From CAVVSD01 sp963757125 (GTDB lineage Bacteria; Actinomycetota; Thermoleophilia; Solirubrobacterales; Solirubrobacteraceae): DNA of 64,000 nt. The position numbers and the translations under genes were made by a program. Positions 8,705 through 16,302 of this stretch are shown in pieces. Position 1 is the first letter of the stretch; each line of letters begins with the position of its first letter. The notes below the pieces were generated by a model. It saw nothing but the letters and a program-made list of their open reading frames with translations. It did no database searches and was not told where the DNA came from. The stretch lies in the NCBI GenBank assembly GCA_963757125.1, contig CAVWQP010000004.1, forward strand, positions 1,612,001 to 1,676,000, read 5' to 3'.

Positions 8705-9565
8705 TCAGATCTCCCCGCGCCGCGCGGACGCGACGAGCGCGAGACCCGGCAGCTCGATCCCGTCCGCGGACGCGTACGGCGCGACGGCCTCGCGCAGGCT
8801 CGCCTCGAGCGCCGCCGCGGCCGGGGGCGGCATGGCGGCGAGGCGCTTCGCCAGCGGCCCGGCGATGGTCGACGTGCGCGACCACCACTCGTCGAAGGAC
8901 GCCGCGCGCAGCGGCACCGGCTGCTCCTCGACCGCGACGCCGTCGAAGCCGGCGGCGACGAGGAGCGCCGCGAGGCGCCCGGGGTCGGCGAGCGAGAACG
9001 GCCCGGGCACGCCGGGCGGAGGGACGGGCTCGCCGAGCTGCGCGCTCATCGCGTCGAGGACGACGCCCAGCCAGGGGTTGCGCTCATGCGGGCCCCAGAC
9101 GGAGACGGCCACGCGCGCTCCTGGCCGTGCGACGCGGTGCAGCTCGCGCCCGGCGCGCTCCGGGTCGGCGGCGAACATGAGTCCCTCCCGGCACAGGAGG
9201 ACGTCGAACGACCGGTCGGGCTCGTCGATCCCTTCGAGGTCCAGGACGCGGGCTCGCACGTTCGCCAGCCCGGCGGCGCGGGAGGCGGCGATCGCGACCA
9301 TGGGCGCCGCGACGTCGGACAGCACGACCTCGATGCCGTCGACCCGGCGCGCGGCGGCGATGCCGAGGCCGCCCGGCCCGCAGGCCAGCTCGAGCACCCG
9401 GTCGCCGGGCGCGATGGACGCCAGGTCGAGCAGGCGCTCGGCGAGCCCCGCGGTCCGCGCGTCGACGGCCGCGGCATGCTCGGCCCAGCCTGGCGCGACC
9501 GCGGCCCACATGCCGTGGACGCGGGCGCGGACGTCCTGCCGATCGACCATGCTGCTGGGCTCCAT
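8705..9565 (-). CDS. Class I SAM-dependent methyltransferase
   Basis: A 286-residue methyltransferase of the UbiE/Methyltransf_11 type. The SAM-binding glycine-rich motif I reads VLELACGPGGLG near residue 60, motif II/post-I is VVLSDVAAPMV and motif III-like is FDVLLCREGLMF. The ATG at 9565 is chosen because GAGGAGG sits eight bases before it. The gene is divergent from a TetR regulator and the two share a 60-base control region with a palindrome, so it is the probable regulatory target. The methyl acceptor is unknown. Confidence 0.85.
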   Translation of the reverse strand: MEPSSMVDRQDVRARVHGMWAAVAPGWAEHAAAVDARTAGLAERLLDLASIAPGDRVLELACGPGGLGIAAARRVDGIEVVLSDVAAPMVAIAASRAAGLANVRARVLDLEGIDEPDRSFDVLLCREGLMFAADPERAGRELHRVARPGARVAVSVWGPHERNPWLGVVLDAMSAQLGEPVPPPGVPGPFSLADPGRLAALLVAAGFDGVAVEEQPVPLRAASFDEWWSRTSTIAGPLAKRLAAMPPPAAAALEASLREAVAPYASADGIELPGLALVASARRGEI

Positions 9566-9583
9566 GACGAGCCTCCTCGGAGA

Positions 9584-9623
9584 TTGACCACAGCTGGACT
9601 AAAATGAATACAGTGCGAGTGTA
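9584..9623. promoter_or_regulatory. Divergent promoter/operator region of methyltransferase and TetR genes
   Basis: A rightward -35-like TTGACC at 9584 and a -10-like AATACA at 9607 with 17-base spacing point at the TetR gene, leaving a very short leader. A leftward TTGACT lies at 9628-9623. A 15-bp imperfect palindrome, TACAGTGCGAGTGTA at 9609-9623, overlaps both and has the TACAnT...AnTGTA symmetry usual for TetR-type operators. It is inferred to be the autoregulatory site; this is not proven by sequence alone. Confidence 0.45.
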
Positions 9624-9628
9624 GTCAA

Positions 9629-10273
9629 ATGTCGGAGCCCGTCAAGTCCCGTCGCCGGTACGAGTCGCCGCGCCGCCGCGAGCAGGCCGAGGCGACCCGG
9701 CGCGCGATCCTCGACGCGGCCAGGCTGCGCTTCGAGCGCGACGGCTACGTGGCGACGACGATCGCCGCGATCGCCGAGGAGGCCGACGTCTCGGCGAAGA
9801 CGGTCTACACCGCGTTCGAGACGAAGAGCGGCGTCCTGCGCGCGCTCTGGCACCTCCTGCTGCGCGGCGACGAGGACGAGCGCCCGGTGGGGGAGCGCGG
9901 GTGGTTCCAGGAGGTCCTCGACGAGCCCGACCCCGAGCGGCAGCTGCGGCTCAACGCGCGCAACGCGCGCCGGGTGAAGTCGCGCGCCGGCGCGATGCTC
10001 GGCGTCATCCGCAGCGCGGCCGGGGTCGACCCGGACGCGGCCGCGCTGTGGGCGCGGATCGAGAGCGACTTCCACGCGAACCAGGGCGCCGTGGTCGCGT
10101 CGATCGACGCCAAGGGGGCGCTGCGACCCGGCCTCGGCGCCGACCGCGCGACCGACGTCCTCTGGACGCTCAACCACCCGGACGTCTGGCTCCTGCTCAC
10201 CGGCAGGGGCTGGACGCCGGAGGAGTTCGAGACCTGGTTCGCGGCCGCGACCTGCTCGGAGCTCCTCGGCTAG
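9629..10273 (+). CDS. TetR-family transcriptional regulator
   Basis: A 214-residue repressor. The DNA-binding domain is at about residues 15-65: RRAILDAARLRFERDGYVAT, then TIAAIAEEADVSAKTVYTAF, the classic TetR helix-turn-helix. The ligand-binding helical region shows no family I can name. The gene has almost no leader, with the promoter palindrome just upstream, and faces away from the methyltransferase gene it probably controls. Its TAG stop overlaps the TAG of the convergent esterase gene in a shared CTAG. Confidence 0.88.
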   Translation: MSEPVKSRRRYESPRRREQAEATRRAILDAARLRFERDGYVATTIAAIAEEADVSAKTVYTAFETKSGVLRALWHLLLRGDEDERPVGERGWFQEVLDEPDPERQLRLNARNARRVKSRAGAMLGVIRSAAGVDPDAAALWARIESDFHANQGAVVASIDAKGALRPGLGADRATDVLWTLNHPDVWLLLTGRGWTPEEFETWFAAATCSELLG

Positions 10274-10920
10274 GCGGACACGGGTGCGAGCGTCGTGGCG
10301 AGCCAGTCGACCGCCGCCGGGACGTGGGCCGGGTCGATGTGGTGCCCGGCGTCGGACTCGTGGTACTCGACGTCGAGCCCGCCGGACTCCAGGAGCTCCT
10401 TCGCGCGGCGCGCGAAGCCCACCTCCATCACCGGGTCGCGCCGGCCGTGCGCGATGAACGCGCGCAGATCCGTGCGGCCGGCGAGGTCGGGCTGCCAGCC
10501 CTCCACGATCGGGACGAACCCGGAGAACGCGAGGATCCCCGCCGGTGCCGGCCGATCGGGGCCGAGCCCGAGGGCGTAGCTCATCACCGACCCCATCGAG
10601 AAGCCGCCGAACACGGTCGCCTCCGGCCCGATCCCCGTGCGCTGCCACAGCTCGTCGTGGAACGCCCCGAGCGCGGCGTAGGCGCTGCGGAACGTGTCCG
10701 GGTCGGGGTAGCCGACCCGCGGCACGACGTACCAGTGATAGCCCGGCCCGCCGAGCGTCAGCGGCGCACGCGGCGTGACGACGTGCAGCCGCCGGGCGGG
10801 ATCGAGGACGTCCGCGAGGCCGAGCAGGTCGCGCTCGTCGGACCCGCGTCCGTGATGGAGGACGAGCAGGCCCGTCGCCTGACCGTCGGCCGGTCGCTCC
10901 AGGTAGGTCAGGTCGGTCAT
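10270..10920 (-). CDS. Phospholipase/carboxylesterase, MhqD-like
   Basis: A 216-residue alpha/beta hydrolase of the Abhydrolase_2 (YpfH/MhqD) family. The features are LLVLHHGRGSDERDLLGLAD, the nucleophile elbow GGFSMGS, IAHGRRDPV with the acid residue and DAGHHID with the histidine. In Bacillus the mhqNOD operon pairs such an esterase with a ring-cleaving dioxygenase in resistance to quinones and methylhydroquinone; here its ATG overlaps the stop of exactly such a dioxygenase gene in an ATGA junction. The pair is therefore an mhqO-mhqD-like unit, controlled by the tandem operators at 11871-11913. Confidence 0.85.
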   Translation of the reverse strand: MTDLTYLERPADGQATGLLVLHHGRGSDERDLLGLADVLDPARRLHVVTPRAPLTLGGPGYHWYVVPRVGYPDPDTFRSAYAALGAFHDELWQRTGIGPEATVFGGFSMGSVMSYALGLGPDRPAPAGILAFSGFVPIVEGWQPDLAGRTDLRAFIAHGRRDPVMEVGFARRAKELLESGGLDVEYHESDAGHHIDPAHVPAAVDWLATTLAPVSA

Positions 10921-11852
10921 CGGGCGGCCTCCTCGCGCTGGGCGCTGCGGGGGTTGACGACGGGCTGCAGCAGCTTCTCGAGCTGCGGACGCAGGTGCTC
11001 GTGCTGGCGGGGGAGGCGCAGCGCCTCGCCGAGGTGCTCCGGGTCCTCGTCGACGGCGAAGCCGGGCGAGGTCGTCGCGATCTCGAACAGGATGCCCTGC
11101 GGCTGGCGGAAGTAGATCGCGTCGAAGTAGTCGCGATCGATGACGGGCGTCACCTGCATGCCCGCGGCCCGCGCGCGCTCCTGCCACGCGACGTGGTCGT
11201 CGTCGCGCGAGTGCCAGGCGATGTGGTGCACGGTGCCGGAGCCCTGGATGCCGACCTCGGTGGCCGGGTCGTAGCCCCAGTGGAAGTGGCGCTCGTCGCC
11301 CTGCAGGCGGTACTCGCCCTCACCGGTCTCGGTGAAGCCCAGCGTCTCGGTCAGCAGCGCCCTGTCGGCGGCCGGGGCCTGCGCGGCGTAGGCGCGGGCA
11401 CCCTCGACGCCGAGGATGGCGTGCTCGGCCGGGACGTCGGGATGGGCGGCGCGCAGCGGCGGGTTGCCGTCGTCGGCGACGACGAGCTCGAGTGCGAGGC
11501 CGTCGGGGTCGGCGAAGCGCAGGGCGCCGTCGCCGCGGGCTGTCTCGTGTCCGGCCGCGGCGAGCCGTGCGGCCCAGAAGTCCAGGGCGGCCTCGGAGGC
11601 GACGCCGAGCTGGATCGTGTGGACCATCCCCGCGCCCGCGCGGCCGGGGCGCGCGCCGGCGAACTCGAACCACGTGAGGATCGAGCCGGGCGAGCCGGCC
11701 TCGTCGCCGAAGTAGAGGTGGTAGGCGTCGGGTGCGTCGAAGTTCACCGTCTTCTTCACGAGCCGCAGGCCGAGCGTGTCGGCGTAGAACGCGACGTTCC
11801 CCTGCGCGTCGCCGGTGATCATCGTGATGTGGTGCATGCCCTCGAGCTTCAT
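10917..11852 (-). CDS. VOC-family ring-cleaving dioxygenase, MhqO-like
   Basis: A 311-residue extradiol-type dioxygenase built of two glyoxalase/VOC modules. The metal ligands fit a 2-His-1-Glu site: His in EGMHHITMITGDAQG at the start, VHHIAWHSRDDDH at about residue 210 and a Glu in ILFEIATTSPGFA at about 265. Family members cleave hydroquinone-type rings and belong to the quinone-stress operons of Gram-positive bacteria. The ATG at 11852 is preceded by GAGG; the frame stays open further upstream, but that part reads through the operators. It is translationally coupled to the MhqD-like esterase and lies just downstream of two identical 18-bp palindromes. Confidence 0.87.
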   Translation of the reverse strand: MKLEGMHHITMITGDAQGNVAFYADTLGLRLVKKTVNFDAPDAYHLYFGDEAGSPGSILTWFEFAGARPGRAGAGMVHTIQLGVASEAALDFWAARLAAAGHETARGDGALRFADPDGLALELVVADDGNPPLRAAHPDVPAEHAILGVEGARAYAAQAPAADRALLTETLGFTETGEGEYRLQGDERHFHWGYDPATEVGIQGSGTVHHIAWHSRDDDHVAWQERARAAGMQVTPVIDRDYFDAIYFRQPQGILFEIATTSPGFAVDEDPEHLGEALRLPRQHEHLRPQLEKLLQPVVNPRSAQREEAAR

Positions 11853-11870
11853 GGCGATCCTCGGTCGAAG

Positions 11871-11913
11871 TGATTGCGACCGCAACTATATCAGATGATT
11901 GCGACCGCAACTA
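11871..11913. promoter_or_regulatory. Tandem MarR-type operators controlling the MhqO/MhqD-like operon
   Basis: Two identical 18-bp copies of TGATTGCGACCGCAACTA lie at 11871-11888 and 11896-11913, spaced 25 bp start to start. Each contains the palindrome TTGCG-nn-CGCAA. Between them, read leftward, is a TATAGT -10-like element, so a bound repressor would cover the dioxygenase promoter. A closely related site stands before the MarR gene at 14767, which makes that MarR protein the likely regulator. The GntR gene starting at 11950 may also be affected from the other side. Confidence 0.6.
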
Positions 11914-11949
11914 CATGGCGCCCGCGCCCACGGAACTAGGATCGGGGGC

Positions 11950-12669
11950 ATGGCCGACAACGCCGGCGGGGGCCTGGAGCAGCTCTACGACGAGCTGCGC
12001 ACGGCGATCATCCAGGGCCGCATCCCGCCGGGTACCCGGATGTCGCAGGTCCAGCTGGCCGGCGAGCTCGGCGTGAGCCGCACGCCGCTGCGCGAGGCGA
12101 TCCGCCTGCTGCAGCGCGAGGGGCTCATCGAGGCCGAGCGCAACCGCATGGTCACCGTGACCGGCCTGTCGGTCGACGACCTCGAGGCGATCTACGTCAT
12201 GCGGATCCTCAACGAGACGTTCGCGGCGTCGGTCACCGTCGCCGGGATGACCGACGACGACGTCGCCGTGCTCGAGCACGAGCTGGAGCGGATGGACGCC
12301 TCGGCCGGCGAGGACATGGCGATCTGGGCCGAGGCGCACCGCGCGTTCCACCGCGGTCTCATGGCCGGCGCAGCAGAGCGCCTGCGCCGCTTCACCGACG
12401 AGCTGTGGGACCACTCCGAGCGCTACCGCCAGCTCTACCTGCGCCAGCCGAGCATCTGGGAGACCGGCGCCTCCGAGCACGCCGCGATCCTCGACGCGTG
12501 CCGGGCGCGGGACCCCGACCTCGTGGCGTCGCGGCTCGCGCGCCACCTGGCGCGTCACGTCATCACGCTCATCCTCCTCATCGCACCCGACCGCGAGCCC
12601 GCGCTCGTCCGGCGCGCGGTCCGCAGCGTCGTCCGCGGCGAGGAGCCCGACGCGGTCTTCCCTGGCTAG
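11950..12669 (+). CDS. GntR-family regulator, FadR/FCD subfamily
   Basis: A 239-residue regulator. The winged helix occupies about residues 10-75 with IIQGRIPPGTRMSQVQLAGE and LGVSRTPLREAIRLLQREGL, the standard GntR motif. The remainder is the all-helical FCD effector domain, with metal-site style histidines (EAHRAFHRGL, SEHAAILDACRARD). FCD regulators normally sense small carboxylic acids. ATG 11950 follows a GATCGGGGG stretch; an upstream in-frame start is rejected because it lies in the operator. The gene is convergent with the MetE-like gene, sharing a CTAG stop overlap, and divergent from the dioxygenase operon. Confidence 0.87.
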   Translation: MADNAGGGLEQLYDELRTAIIQGRIPPGTRMSQVQLAGELGVSRTPLREAIRLLQREGLIEAERNRMVTVTGLSVDDLEAIYVMRILNETFAASVTVAGMTDDDVAVLEHELERMDASAGEDMAIWAEAHRAFHRGLMAGAAERLRRFTDELWDHSERYRQLYLRQPSIWETGASEHAAILDACRARDPDLVASRLARHLARHVITLILLIAPDREPALVRRAVRSVVRGEEPDAVFPG

Positions 12670-13757
12670 GCCTCGATGAGCGCGGCGGCCTGCTCGAGGT
12701 CGTACACGGCGTCCTCGTGCGGCAGGCGGCCCAGGCCGCAGCTGTTGGACACGTCGACGGGCCGCCCGACGAGTGCGTCGAGGCGGTCGAGCAGCGCCCG
12801 CTGCTCCTCGAGGCTGCGGCGCTCGTGCACGAAGCCCGCGATGATGCGCGTCTCGCCCGTGAGCCGCAGCCGGCGCAGCGGCTCGTAGAAGGCCTCCTCG
12901 CGCGGCGGCGGCTCCTCGCCCGCCGCGAACGGCAGGTGCATGAACTCGAGCGGGTAGCCGGCCGGCCACTTCTCCGCGATCCGGTTGGCGACGAGCACCA
13001 CCGGCTCGAGGTCGACGAGCTGCACGACCGAGCGGTGGTGCATGTCGCCGAGGCAGAGATGGATGCCGAACCTCGTCCCGGGCGGGCAGCGCCGCACGAG
13101 GCGTGCCATCGCCCGCGCGAAGTAGCCGGCGGCGGCCGGGCGCAGGCGCTCGGGCACCGCCGAGACGGGGTAGAGCTGCCAGGGGATCTCGAGCTGGAAG
13201 ACGACGTCGTCGCCCGCCCGGCGCCGGACGTCCGTGATCTCGCGGACGATCGCGTCCGTGAAGCTCCGCTTGCTGAGCACGACCTGCGGGCCGAAGCAGC
13301 ACACGGCCATGTCGAAGTCCCCGGGCGCGCCGACCTGGAAGGACTGCTCCGGGGTGCCGGCGCGGTCGCGGGCCTCCCGGAACGCCGGGTAGCCGGCCTC
13401 GAACGAGCTGAGGATCCCCGCGTCGATGAACTCCGGGCGTGGCCGCTTCCACGGGCGCTTGAGCTTCAGCCGCGGGATGTGGTCGAAGTCCGACCAGTTC
13501 CCGCCGCCCGCCGCCGGGTCGACGTGCCGGTCGTCGGCGGACGTGTCGTAGGTGCCGCCGAAGTCCTTCGCGACCGCCACGTCGGGGTGGCGGCGCATCA
13601 TGTCGAAGACGGCGATGACCCACTTGCGGCGCTCGCCCGTCTCCCCGTCGGGCACGGATCGCAGGTGGGGGCCGACGGTCGAGTACGCGAGGTCGAGCGC
13701 CTCCTGCGGGGAGTCGCCGGGGAGCGCTCCGACGAGATGGGCCTTCCGGTCCGGCAC
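12666..13757 (-). CDS. Cobalamin-independent methionine synthase/UROD-like superfamily protein
   Basis: A 363-residue TIM-barrel protein resembling the C-terminal half of MetE and uroporphyrinogen decarboxylase-like proteins. Indicators are AHLVGALPGDSPQEALDLAY, VFQLEIPWQLYPVS, FGIHLCLGDMHHRS and the late DVSNSCGLGRL, which is like the MetE Zn-ligand Cys region. The length is half of true MetE, so methionine synthesis is not implied; such stand-alone proteins are widespread in Actinobacteria with unknown substrates. GTG at 13757 is chosen because GAGGAGG lies five bases upstream. It is convergent with the GntR gene, which may regulate it. Confidence 0.7.
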   Translation of the reverse strand: MPDRKAHLVGALPGDSPQEALDLAYSTVGPHLRSVPDGETGERRKWVIAVFDMMRRHPDVAVAKDFGGTYDTSADDRHVDPAAGGGNWSDFDHIPRLKLKRPWKRPRPEFIDAGILSSFEAGYPAFREARDRAGTPEQSFQVGAPGDFDMAVCCFGPQVVLSKRSFTDAIVREITDVRRRAGDDVVFQLEIPWQLYPVSAVPERLRPAAAGYFARAMARLVRRCPPGTRFGIHLCLGDMHHRSVVQLVDLEPVVLVANRIAEKWPAGYPLEFMHLPFAAGEEPPPREEAFYEPLRRLRLTGETRIIAGFVHERRSLEEQRALLDRLDALVGRPVDVSNSCGLGRLPHEDAVYDLEQAAALIEA

Positions 13758-13894
13758 GAGGTCCTCCTCCACGTGGCTGGTATCGGAACTGTACACAGAT
13801 CCGCAGCGCGGGTGCGGCTCTCGCGCCCTGATCTGGACGACCGGACCAATTCTGCATACAGTTTGACGACCACCGATCGAGGAGGCAGACCAAG

Positions 13895-14290
13895 GTGAGC
13901 ACCGAGATGCCGTGGAAGGAGCTCGTCGAGTACTCCGAGACGCACGACCTGCTGGCCAAGCGGCTGTACGTCGTGTTCTCCGAGCCGACGGACGGGCTCG
14001 GGCCGGTCATGGAGACGCTCGATCCGCACGTCGCGCACCAGACGCGCCTGGAGATGGACGGGACGATGTTCGCCGCCGGGCCGCTCGCCACCGACGACGA
14101 GCAGTCGTGGCGCGGCGAGGGCATGTTCGTCTACCGCGCCGGCTCGATGGAGGAGGCCCGCGGGTACGCGGAGTCCGACCCCATGCACCAGTCGGGCGCC
14201 CGTACGTTCCGGGTCCGCCCGTGGCTCCTCAACGAGGGGACCTTCGGGCTGCAGGTCTTCTACTCAGGCGGGAAGCCCAAGGTGCTCTGA
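13895..14290 (+). CDS. YciI-family protein
   Basis: A 131-residue protein of the YciI/YCII-related fold (dimeric alpha+beta barrel-like). The central LYVVFSEPTDGLGPVMETL and the SMEEARGYAESDPMHQSGA block match this family, whose members act as small lyases or dehydrochlorinases or have no known activity. A GAGGAGG ribosome site stands eight bases before the GTG start. The upstream gap of about 130 bases is shared with the divergent MetE-like gene. Its last 27 bases overlap the 3' end of the convergent MarR gene. Confidence 0.72.
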   Translation: MSTEMPWKELVEYSETHDLLAKRLYVVFSEPTDGLGPVMETLDPHVAHQTRLEMDGTMFAAGPLATDDEQSWRGEGMFVYRAGSMEEARGYAESDPMHQSGARTFRVRPWLLNEGTFGLQVFYSGGKPKVL

Positions 14291-14746
14291 CGGGAGCAGC
14301 ACCTTGTCCCAGGCGTCGCCGAGCGCGCGCTGGTCCTCGTCGCCGAGGCGCTCGAGGAAGAACTCGCGCACGCCTGCGAGGTGCGTCCGCCGGGCGGCCT
14401 CCAGCTTCGCCGCGCCGGTCTCGGTGAGCTCCGCGTAGCTGCCGCGGCCGTCGTCGACGCAGGCGTTGCGCCGCACGTACTCGAGCGCGACGAGGCGGTC
14501 GACGAGCCGCGTCAGCCCGCTGCGGCTGAGCAGCACGCGGTCGGCGATGTCGGCCATGCGCAGGCGGTGGCCCTCGGCGTCGGCGAGGAACATGAGGACC
14601 TCGTAGGCGGACACGGAGAGCCCGTGCTCGCGGTGCATCTGCGCGTCCAGCTCACGCGTGACCGCGGCGTGGACCTGCAGCATCCCGCGCCAGGCGCGGA
14701 GCTCCTGCGTGTCCAGCGTGGCGGGTGTGGTGGGTGACGTTCGCAT
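14264..14746 (-). CDS. MarR-family transcriptional regulator
   Basis: A 160-residue winged-helix repressor. The core is LSVSAYEVLMFLADAEGHRL, then IADRVLLSRSGLTRLVDRLV and a wing with RRNACVDDGRGSYAELTETG, the MarR signature. The ATG at 14746 is preferred to a TTG 36 bases upstream because that codon lies inside the 20-bp palindrome at 14767-14786. This palindrome and the two before the MhqO-like gene share the core TTGCGACnGCAAC, so this protein probably represses itself and the quinone-detoxification operon 3 kb away, like MhqR of Bacillus. Confidence 0.87.
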   Translation of the reverse strand: MRTSPTTPATLDTQELRAWRGMLQVHAAVTRELDAQMHREHGLSVSAYEVLMFLADAEGHRLRMADIADRVLLSRSGLTRLVDRLVALEYVRRNACVDDGRGSYAELTETGAAKLEAARRTHLAGVREFFLERLGDEDQRALGDAWDKVLLPSEHLGLPA

Positions 14747-14766
14747 CGCCACCCACCACTGTAGCG

Positions 14767-14786
14767 ATGGTTGCTGTCGCAACCAT
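14767..14786. promoter_or_regulatory. MarR autoregulatory operator (20-bp perfect palindrome)
   Basis: ATGGTTGCTGTCGCAACCAT has perfect 8-bp arms around a TGTC centre and lies 20 bases upstream of the marR start. On the marR strand it reads ATGGTTGCGACAGCAACCAT; its core GGTTGCGACAGCAACCA matches the 11872-11888 site at 14 of 17 positions. It sits where it would occlude the promoter; a TACAGT -10-like box lies between it and the start codon. Confidence 0.65.
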
Positions 14787-14806
14787 CCGGTCCGCCGCCG
14801 TCGGTC

Positions 14807-16198
14807 CTACTCGCCCTTGCCCTGCAGCAGGGCGAACTTGTCCGTGTGGTCGTTCGTCCCCAGCACCGCCGAGGCCTGCGGGCCGGCGGCCCACACGGGC
14901 ACCGCGGCGCCGGTGTGCTGCTGGCTCGGGGGCACGGCCGCGGCGGGGGTGCCGCCCGCGGTGCCGTACGCCACCCGCATCGTCTGGCCGTCGGCCGTCG
15001 TCAGGTTGTTCGAGTAGCCCGTCGGGTTGCCCTCACCCTCGGAGTCCTCGGCGACGATCTGGCTCGTGTGCGAGTGATCGGCCGTCACCACCACGAGCGT
15101 GTCGGGGTGGCTGGACTGGTAGTCCATGGCGACGCCGATGGCGTCGTCGAACGCGATCGTCTCGCCGATCTGGCCGCACGCGCTGGCGGCGTGGTCCTGC
15201 TTGTCGATCGACGCGCCCTCGACCTGCAGGAAGAAGCCCTTGTCGGACCCGTCGAGCAGCTCGAGCGCCTTCGTGGTCATCGCCGAGAGGCTCGGCTCGT
15301 TCGCCGGACGCTGGCCGGTCTCGCACCTCTGTGCCGGCGTGCCGTCGCCGAGCGCGGCCTGCGGGCCCTTCCACTCGGTCGTCATGTTGCCTGCACTGAA
15401 GAGGCCGAGCAGCGGCTCCGAGCCGTCGGCGGCGGCGAGCCCGTCGGCGTCCTCGACGACGTCGTAGCCCAGGCCCTTCGCGTAGTCGACGACGGTCGGG
15501 CCGGCGTCGGTCTTCTGCTCGAAGCGGCCCAGGCCGCCGCCGAGAGTCACGTCGGCCTTGTGGTCGACCATCTGCTCGGCGATCGAGCCGAGACCGCCCG
15601 CGGCCTTCGTCTCGGTCTTGCAGTCCTCCGCCGTGTCCTCCGGGCCCTGGCAGCCGCGCAGCGACATGTGCGAGGCCAGGACTGCAGGGGTGGCGTCGGT
15701 GATCTCCGCCGTGGAGACGTTGCCGGTCTTCTTGCCCGCCTTCTGGGCGAGCTCGAGGACCGTCGGCAGGTTCTCACCGGGCACGTCGATCGCCGTGCTC
15801 GGGCCCTGGGAGATCCGCTCGTCGATGGTCTTCTGGCCCGTCGCCCACATCGTGCCGGTCGACGCGGAGTCGGGGTCGTAGTCGGGGAGGTACTTCGGGC
15901 CGGGGCCCGGCTTGACCGACCACGTCGTGTCGAAGCCGGTGAACGGGAGCCGATCGACGTTCATCCGGCCGCCCGCGCCGTACTGGTAGTAGCGCGCCGC
16001 CGTGATCTCGGAGACGCCCATGCCGTCGCCGAGCAGGTAGATGACGTTCTTCGGCGCCTTCGTGCTGAGGTTCGCCTTGACGCCCTTCGTGGCGTCGTGC
16101 TTTCCGCCTATGGCGAGCGATGCCCCGCCGAGGCCGAGGACGATGGCAGCGCCCACGCCGCCGATGGCGAGTGGGAGTCGCCGGGTGCCCTTGGACAA
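14807..16198 (-). CDS. phoA: Alkaline phosphatase (PhoA family)
   Basis: A 463-residue secreted phosphomonoesterase. After a basic SKGTRR start comes a hydrophobic signal/anchor (LAIGGVGAAIVLGLGGASLA), then VIYLLGDGMGVSEI with the first metal-site Asp, PDSASTGTMWATG containing the phosphorylated Ser, VEGASIDKQDHAA, VVTADHSHTSQ and QHTGAAVPVWAAGP with the remaining Zn/Mg ligands. The TTG at 16198 is chosen because CGGAGGG precedes it and it starts right at the signal peptide; a longer frame exists but is unlikely. Expression is expected under phosphate limitation; a PHO-box-like repeat lies 60 bases upstream. It ends 20 bases beyond the MarR operator. Confidence 0.9.
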   Translation of the reverse strand: MSKGTRRLPLAIGGVGAAIVLGLGGASLAIGGKHDATKGVKANLSTKAPKNVIYLLGDGMGVSEITAARYYQYGAGGRMNVDRLPFTGFDTTWSVKPGPGPKYLPDYDPDSASTGTMWATGQKTIDERISQGPSTAIDVPGENLPTVLELAQKAGKKTGNVSTAEITDATPAVLASHMSLRGCQGPEDTAEDCKTETKAAGGLGSIAEQMVDHKADVTLGGGLGRFEQKTDAGPTVVDYAKGLGYDVVEDADGLAAADGSEPLLGLFSAGNMTTEWKGPQAALGDGTPAQRCETGQRPANEPSLSAMTTKALELLDGSDKGFFLQVEGASIDKQDHAASACGQIGETIAFDDAIGVAMDYQSSHPDTLVVVTADHSHTSQIVAEDSEGEGNPTGYSNNLTTADGQTMRVAYGTAGGTPAAAVPPSQQHTGAAVPVWAAGPQASAVLGTNDHTDKFALLQGKGE

Positions 16199-16257
16199 GT
16201 GGACCCTCCGTGTGTCGGTTTGGCTGAGGGACCTGAGGCTCCCGGTCGGGACGCCAT

Positions 16258-16279
16258 GTGGTGTGAGCGTCCGGTGAAT
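16258..16279 (-). promoter_or_regulatory. PHO-box-like 11-bp direct repeat upstream of phoA
   Basis: On the phoA strand, two adjacent 11-bp units read ATTCACCGGAC and GCTCACACCAC. Both carry the TCAC core in the same phase, as in the direct repeat units recognised by actinobacterial PhoP (GTTCACC-like 11-mers). The site ends about 60 bases before the phoA start, a suitable position for activation. It also lies 24 bases before the divergent exporter gene start. Similar units occur at 49073-49116. Confidence 0.5.
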
Positions 16280-16302
16280 GGGCGGCGGGTAGGGGCCGCC
16301 GA

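Noticed and set aside
13800..13894. GntR/FCD operator between the MetE-like and YciI genes
   Set aside because: TGGACGACCGGACCA shows only partial symmetry and no second copy was found to support it.
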